Shown one piece after another: positions 60,306-64,000 of a DNA stretch of 64,000 nucleotides (position 1 is the first letter of the stretch; each line of letters opens with the position of its first letter). The stretch comes from Paenilisteria portnoyi (GTDB lineage Bacteria; Bacillota; Bacilli; Lactobacillales; Listeriaceae), in NCBI RefSeq assembly GCF_014322795.1, contig NZ_JAASTT010000003.1, positions 174,267 to 238,266 on the forward strand, given 5' to 3'. The position numbers were made by a program, and so were the translations under genes. A model generated the notes under the pieces. It had not been told where the DNA came from and made no database searches. It saw only the letters and a list, made by a program, of their open reading frames with translations.

Positions 60306-61730
60306 ATGAAAGTAATAATGAATAAGGTATCTCAAAATAGGGTTACATTCCGAGGGATAGTCATCGCATCTATGATTTTATTAAGCATCCTCTCGCCAAT
60401 ATTCCCCTTGTTACTTATTGTCCCAGTTCTAGTTATTGGACTTCTATACGTTAATAAAATAAATGTGGATAAGTGGATGTACGGCCTCTTTATAGCTGTT
60501 ATTATGGCAGGATTTTGGGGGGCATATGCATCACTTCCGCAACTCCCGAGCCTGTTCTTATTTCGAATACTGCTAGCCATCCACTTCATTTTATTCTTGT
60601 TTAGCAAAAAAGATTTCTCAACTATTAAACTACTTAAAGTGCCGCTCATTTGTATGGCAGTTTGGATACTTTATTCTGTGTTAACTTTGCTATGGACAGC
60701 AGACCCGATGCTTAGTTTGAACGCTATTTACTTTCAAATAGAGACCTCTTATCTCGTTTTCATATGCGTTTATTACATTACATCATGGAAAAAAATGCGA
60801 CAAGTTCTTCTATATATATCATGTAACTATGTCGTGTCACTTGGAATCGGATTATATGAAGTGATCTCAGGGAAACATTTACGCTTTTCGGCTGGTACTT
60901 TGCTGAACTATGCTGACTCAAGACCAACAGGTTGGCTAGTCAATACGAATGATTACGCGTCGTACCTTGTTATTTATTTTGGACTAGTATCCCTCTATTT
61001 ATTATCCTCAAAAAAGAAATGGCACTTTGCAATTTGGCTGGTGTTGCTCGCAGTTGTAACCTACCTAGTTATCGAGTCGCACTCCAGAACTGGCTTCTTG
61101 GGACTTGTAGCGATAGTCGCGCTGGTGCTGTTTAAAGTGCTACGGATACAGTATTTCTTATTAGCTATATTTGGAGGCGCGGTTGCTTTTTGTAGTAAAG
61201 CTATCTATTCTAGCATTGCGAGTTCAGGACTCACTTCGCAGTTAGTGGATTCATTTACAGGAAAAGGCGATTCAACAGAAGAAAGAATGTTTATGTATAA
61301 GTTCGTTATCCAGTTATGTAAAGACCATCATTTTCTAGGTGTAGGTGCTGGAAATACGCCACGTTTCTTGTTCGAAGCCCTGTATGGGACCGCAAACGTT
61401 GATATTACTGGATCACAAACAATGGCAGCCCACAATTTTTGGTTGAGCATTATATCGGATATCGGTCTCATAGGCTTCATTCCAATTTTGATCTTTTTTC
61501 TTTATTATCTTTACCAGGCGGCGACAATCTATATCACAAACAGTAATTTAAAAGGTGCCATCCCAGCCGCAGTACTTTTAGGATTTATCGGTGTATCGGT
61601 TGGGAGCAGTAGTATTTTCGAAATGCGCGTTATATGGATCGCTTTAGGTTTGGGTCTGGCAGTCATTTGCTTACTTCAACGCGAAAAAAATTCCAAACAG
61701 ACGGAGTCAAACTTTGAGAAAATTAATTAG
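60306..61730 (+). CDS. O-antigen ligase/polymerase family (Wzy)
   Basis: A 474-residue membrane protein with about 11 hydrophobic segments and a large extracellular loop carrying the family region (LLNYADSRPTGWLVNTNDYASYLV, about residues 198-221; SHSRTGFLGLVAIVAL). The late loop has GVGAGNTPRFLFEAL and SQTMAAHNFWLSI. It polymerises repeat units at the outer membrane surface in the Wzy pathway. GAAGGAAG precedes ATG 60306. It is located between the kinase and the hydrolase-like gene. Confidence 0.85.
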   Translation: MKVIMNKVSQNRVTFRGIVIASMILLSILSPIFPLLLIVPVLVIGLLYVNKINVDKWMYGLFIAVIMAGFWGAYASLPQLPSLFLFRILLAIHFILFLFSKKDFSTIKLLKVPLICMAVWILYSVLTLLWTADPMLSLNAIYFQIETSYLVFICVYYITSWKKMRQVLLYISCNYVVSLGIGLYEVISGKHLRFSAGTLLNYADSRPTGWLVNTNDYASYLVIYFGLVSLYLLSSKKKWHFAIWLVLLAVVTYLVIESHSRTGFLGLVAIVALVLFKVLRIQYFLLAIFGGAVAFCSKAIYSSIASSGLTSQLVDSFTGKGDSTEERMFMYKFVIQLCKDHHFLGVGAGNTPRFLFEALYGTANVDITGSQTMAAHNFWLSIISDIGLIGFIPILIFFLYYLYQAATIYITNSNLKGAIPAAVLLGFIGVSVGSSSIFEMRVIWIALGLGLAVICLLQREKNSKQTESNFEKIN

Positions 61731-61748
61731 ATAAACGGAGTGTTAATG

Positions 61749-62525
61749 ATGAAAAAAAGTATGGCAAAAATATATTTCAAATTGAGAAGTCGTGTTTACA
61801 ACGCGCCGAATAAGCAGAAACTAAACTATATATTAGAAAAAAGTACTCAAGATGACGCTCCGTTAATCGTTATTTTTAGCGCGTTTCCAAGAACAGGCAT
61901 GAAAGCAACATATAATTATTTGCGAACATTGAAAGATGTAGACGCGCACAAATTGTTTATTTTAGATAATTTTGGCTTTCAACAAAGAGGCGCTTATTAT
62001 TTAGCCGAAAATGGTGATTTTAAGATTCGAGTTGCAGTAGAATCGATTATTGCTGATGTTCAAAAGAAGCTAGCGACCCAAAATACGATTTTTATAGGGA
62101 CAAGTAAAGGCGGTTTTGCGAGTCTTTATTTCGGTATTAAGATGAAAGCAGACTATATTATTAGCGGCGCCCCACAATACAAACTAGGCAATTATCTAAG
62201 CGATATCCCAGAAAAAGCACCAGTCCTATCAAGCATCATGGGAAATACAGATCAGAGTAGTATTGATCAGCTCAACGCCCTATTACCTACAAAAATTAAA
62301 GAGGCAAGTGGTGCATTACCTAAAGTATACGTTCATTATTCCAATCAAGAGCACACGTATGAAGAACACGTAAAGGACTTAATACAAGATTTGAGTACCG
62401 CCAAATACGATCTGACATTAGACATCTGTGACTATAAAATACACCAAGAAGTAAGCCAGTTTTTCCCCCCATTCTTGATTCAATCACTTAGTCAAATTAT
62501 AAATAAACTAAATGTAGAACACTAA
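61749..62525 (+). CDS. Alpha/beta-hydrolase-like protein (XcbB/CpsF or Asp2-like)
   Basis: A protein of about 258 residues with an alpha/beta-hydrolase pattern: strand LIVIFSAFPRTGMKATYNYL, nucleophile elbow FIGTSKGGFASLYFG (about residue 115), and a late His in DYKIHQEV. It resembles capsule-locus proteins of the XcbB/CpsF type and accessory-Sec Asp2. Acetyl transfer or de-acylation on the polymer is possible. ACGGAG and three candidate starts (GTG 61740, ATG 61746, ATG 61749) leave the exact start open; 61749 has the best spacing. It is the last gene of the locus. Confidence 0.65.
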   Translation: MKKSMAKIYFKLRSRVYNAPNKQKLNYILEKSTQDDAPLIVIFSAFPRTGMKATYNYLRTLKDVDAHKLFILDNFGFQQRGAYYLAENGDFKIRVAVESIIADVQKKLATQNTIFIGTSKGGFASLYFGIKMKADYIISGAPQYKLGNYLSDIPEKAPVLSSIMGNTDQSSIDQLNALLPTKIKEASGALPKVYVHYSNQEHTYEEHVKDLIQDLSTAKYDLTLDICDYKIHQEVSQFFPPFLIQSLSQIINKLNVEH

Positions 62526-62652
62526 TCGCTATTCTAAAAACAAAGCCAGGGATGTCCTCTATGGGCAAATTCTTGGCGGAAATAGAAGCGAGCATGATAT
62601 AATAAAGAAAGCGCTTATATTTTCGTCAGGTAAATCCATAGGGGGCAATTTT

Positions 62653-63678
62653 ATGCTAAACGAACAACAAATCACTAAACTATTAGAACGTATACTAGAT
62701 CCAGTATTGGAGTTCACGCTGCAAGAAACTGGAGGCATTATGGAAGTAAGTGTCACAAATAATAGTATTGCCTTACAAATAGCACTAGCTGACCCAGAGC
62801 TTCATACAGATAAATTTACAACTAATATAACGGAACTACTTGGAGAATTTGGATGTGAGGATATACATTTTGAGCTCGCCTATTTACCTGTTTCCAAGAT
62901 CGAACAGTTACTAGAAGCGAAGAATAATATACTGTCACCCGAAAGTAAAACACAATTCATAGCAATTGCTAGCGGTAAAGGTGGGGTAGGTAAATCAACA
63001 GTAGCAGCTAATCTCGCGGTAGCATTAAAACGCACGGGGAAAAAAGTTGGCTTGTTAGATGCCGATATTTACGGATTCAGCTTGCCTATTTTGATGGGAA
63101 CTAAAGATGTTCCAAAGACAGTAGACGAAAAAATTATTCCAGTAACTACATATGGAGTACAACTAATTTCTATGGATTCATTTGTTGAAGACGGGGAGCC
63201 AGTCATTTGGCGTGGACCGATGCTTGGGAAAATGATTAAAATGTTTTTAGAAGATGTAAATTGGGATGCCCCGGATTATCTAATTATTGATTTACCACCA
63301 GGTACGGGAGATATCGCACTAGATATCCATACCCTGTTACCTACTTGCAATGAACTGATTGTCACAACGCCTCATCAAGCAGCAGCGACAGTTGCCGCGA
63401 GAGCAGGAATAATGGCTATAAAGAATGAGCATCATATTTTGGGAGTTATTGAGAATTTATCCTATTATCAAACAGAAGCAGGCGAGAAGGCATATTTATT
63501 TGGAGAAGGTGGCGGAAAAAAAGTAGCTATAGAACTAGAAACCGAGTTGTTAGGAGTATTTCCGATAGAGCAACCAGAACACAATAAGAATGGCTATCTA
63601 TCAGGTGTTTACGAAGCAGAAAGCACACAAGGAAAACGTTTCTTTGAACTTGCAGTAAAAATAAATCACTATTTATAA
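62653..63678 (+). CDS. salA: Mrp/NBP35 (ApbC) iron-sulfur carrier ATPase, SalA-like
   Basis: A 341-residue P-loop ATPase. It has an N-terminal MIP18/DUF59 domain (about residues 5-80) and a Mrp ATPase domain. The deviant Walker A is GKGGVGKSTVAANLAVAL (residues 110-127). The CxxC typical of many Mrp proteins is not evident in the C-terminal part. Mrp proteins carry Fe-S clusters; the B. subtilis relative is SalA, which also lies near rRNA operons. AGGGGGC precedes ATG 62653 and TATAAT lies at about 62598. Gene symbol by similarity only. Confidence 0.85.
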   Translation: MLNEQQITKLLERILDPVLEFTLQETGGIMEVSVTNNSIALQIALADPELHTDKFTTNITELLGEFGCEDIHFELAYLPVSKIEQLLEAKNNILSPESKTQFIAIASGKGGVGKSTVAANLAVALKRTGKKVGLLDADIYGFSLPILMGTKDVPKTVDEKIIPVTTYGVQLISMDSFVEDGEPVIWRGPMLGKMIKMFLEDVNWDAPDYLIIDLPPGTGDIALDIHTLLPTCNELIVTTPHQAAATVAARAGIMAIKNEHHILGVIENLSYYQTEAGEKAYLFGEGGGKKVAIELETELLGVFPIEQPEHNKNGYLSGVYEAESTQGKRFFELAVKINHYL

Positions 63679-63698
63679 AAAAAATATGCAGAAAACTA

Positions 63699-63727
63699 TT
63701 GACGAATGGATAAATAGTTGGTATATT
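63699..63727 (+). promoter_or_regulatory. rRNA operon promoter
   Basis: TTGACG (63699-63704), a 17-bp spacer and TATATT (63722-63727), preceded by A-rich sequence (63676-63698) like an UP element. The leader that follows carries CTTTGAAAACTGAAC (about 63778), common before Firmicutes 16S genes, and a GGAAATAG...CTATTTCC hairpin (63850-63869). I see one promoter rather than a tandem pair. Confidence 0.82.
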
Positions 63728-63961
63728 TATAAACGTTGCTGATGCACATAACGCAAAACGCAACACGAGAGATTGACCTTTGAAAACTGAACAGAAACAA
63801 AGATAAAACCAATAGAGACAGTGATGTTTCTAGGTAAGAATCGCAGGGCGGAAATAGAAAGCTATTTCCAAAAGTAATACTAGTAAAGTTATTTGCTAGC
63901 GAAGTCAATGTGACGCAAGGATTTTATTCACGGTGTTGAATAAGTATTCAGATTCATCTTT

Positions 63962-64000
63962 ATTTTAAAGAGAGTTTGATCCTGGCTCAGGACGAACGCT
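63962..64000 (+). rRNA. 16S ribosomal RNA, 5' end (partial)
   Basis: AGAGTTTGATCCTGGCTCAG (63971-63990) is the universal bacterial 16S 5' sequence. The gene starts about ten bases earlier and leaves the window. Confidence 0.97.

Overview
The window looks like chromosomal DNA from a member of Listeriaceae (Listeria in the broad sense) or a close relative. I base this on moderate-to-low GC, Gram-positive style ribosome binding sites, a bilE-type fused osmolyte/bile transporter, a Lin0512-family protein, cellobiose-type PTS permeases with a sigma-54 promoter, and several Crp/Fnr proteins of the superfamily that contains PrfA. No gene identifies the species. The window ends in the first bases of a 16S rRNA gene, so its right edge is the upstream flank of an rRNA operon.

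Layout. 0-2.8 kb: the end of a polar amino-acid ABC transporter, then a MarR regulator and an MFS exporter whose promoters share one sequence. 2.9-9.8 kb: a deoxyribonucleoside catabolic cluster (deoR, deoC, a LacI-type regulator, nupC, deoB, pdp) with a DeoR-type operator and two identical LacI-type operators. 10-15 kb: a DUF1877 protein, bilEA-bilEB, a Lin0512/MarR pair and a universal stress protein. 15-18.6 kb: a nucleoside symporter, a purine nucleoside phosphorylase and a ROK regulator. 18.6-24 kb: a lipoprotein hydrolase, then an RpiR regulator divergent from a PTS EIIC, a GH4 glucosidase and a NagB-like gene. 24-29.7 kb: an acyltransferase, a secreted protein, and a small AT-rich locus with an HTH/TPR regulator, a membrane protein and a frameshifted membrane protein with a large exported domain. 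30-40.4 kb: a second GH4/RpiR pair, flavohemoprotein, an ACT/UPF0210 pair, a third GH4 with its own LacI regulator, and a second EIIC behind a sigma-54 promoter. 40.8-44 kb: small proteins, an LTA synthase-family protein and a cold-shock protein. 44.2-62.5 kb: three Crp/Fnr-like regulators, a lipoprotein and a complete-looking Wzx/Wzy exopolysaccharide locus. 62.6-64 kb: an Mrp/SalA ATPase and the rRNA promoter.

How the parts work together. DeoR, the LacI regulator and probably CcpA control uptake and phosphorolysis of nucleosides, with PNP and the NupG-like symporter handling purines. The GH4, RpiR and EIIC genes form a duplicated beta-glucoside system that has no EIIA or EIIB in the window. 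The exopolysaccharide locus holds the functions expected for precursor synthesis, priming, glycosyl transfer, flipping, polymerisation and chain-length/tyrosine-kinase control. A promoter arrangement with identical 90-bp geometry precedes one of the Crp-like genes and the second half of this locus, which suggests a regulatory circuit.

The most interesting unexplained signals are: a four-copy intergenic element with two stems that co-vary between copies; a separate family of about 125 bp with long inverted arms; the duplicated exopolysaccharide promoter; an A8 tract exactly where a membrane-protein gene is frameshifted; and a textbook sigma-54 promoter behind four repeats of a putative upstream activating motif. 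There are no tRNA genes, CRISPR arrays or transposase genes that I can see.
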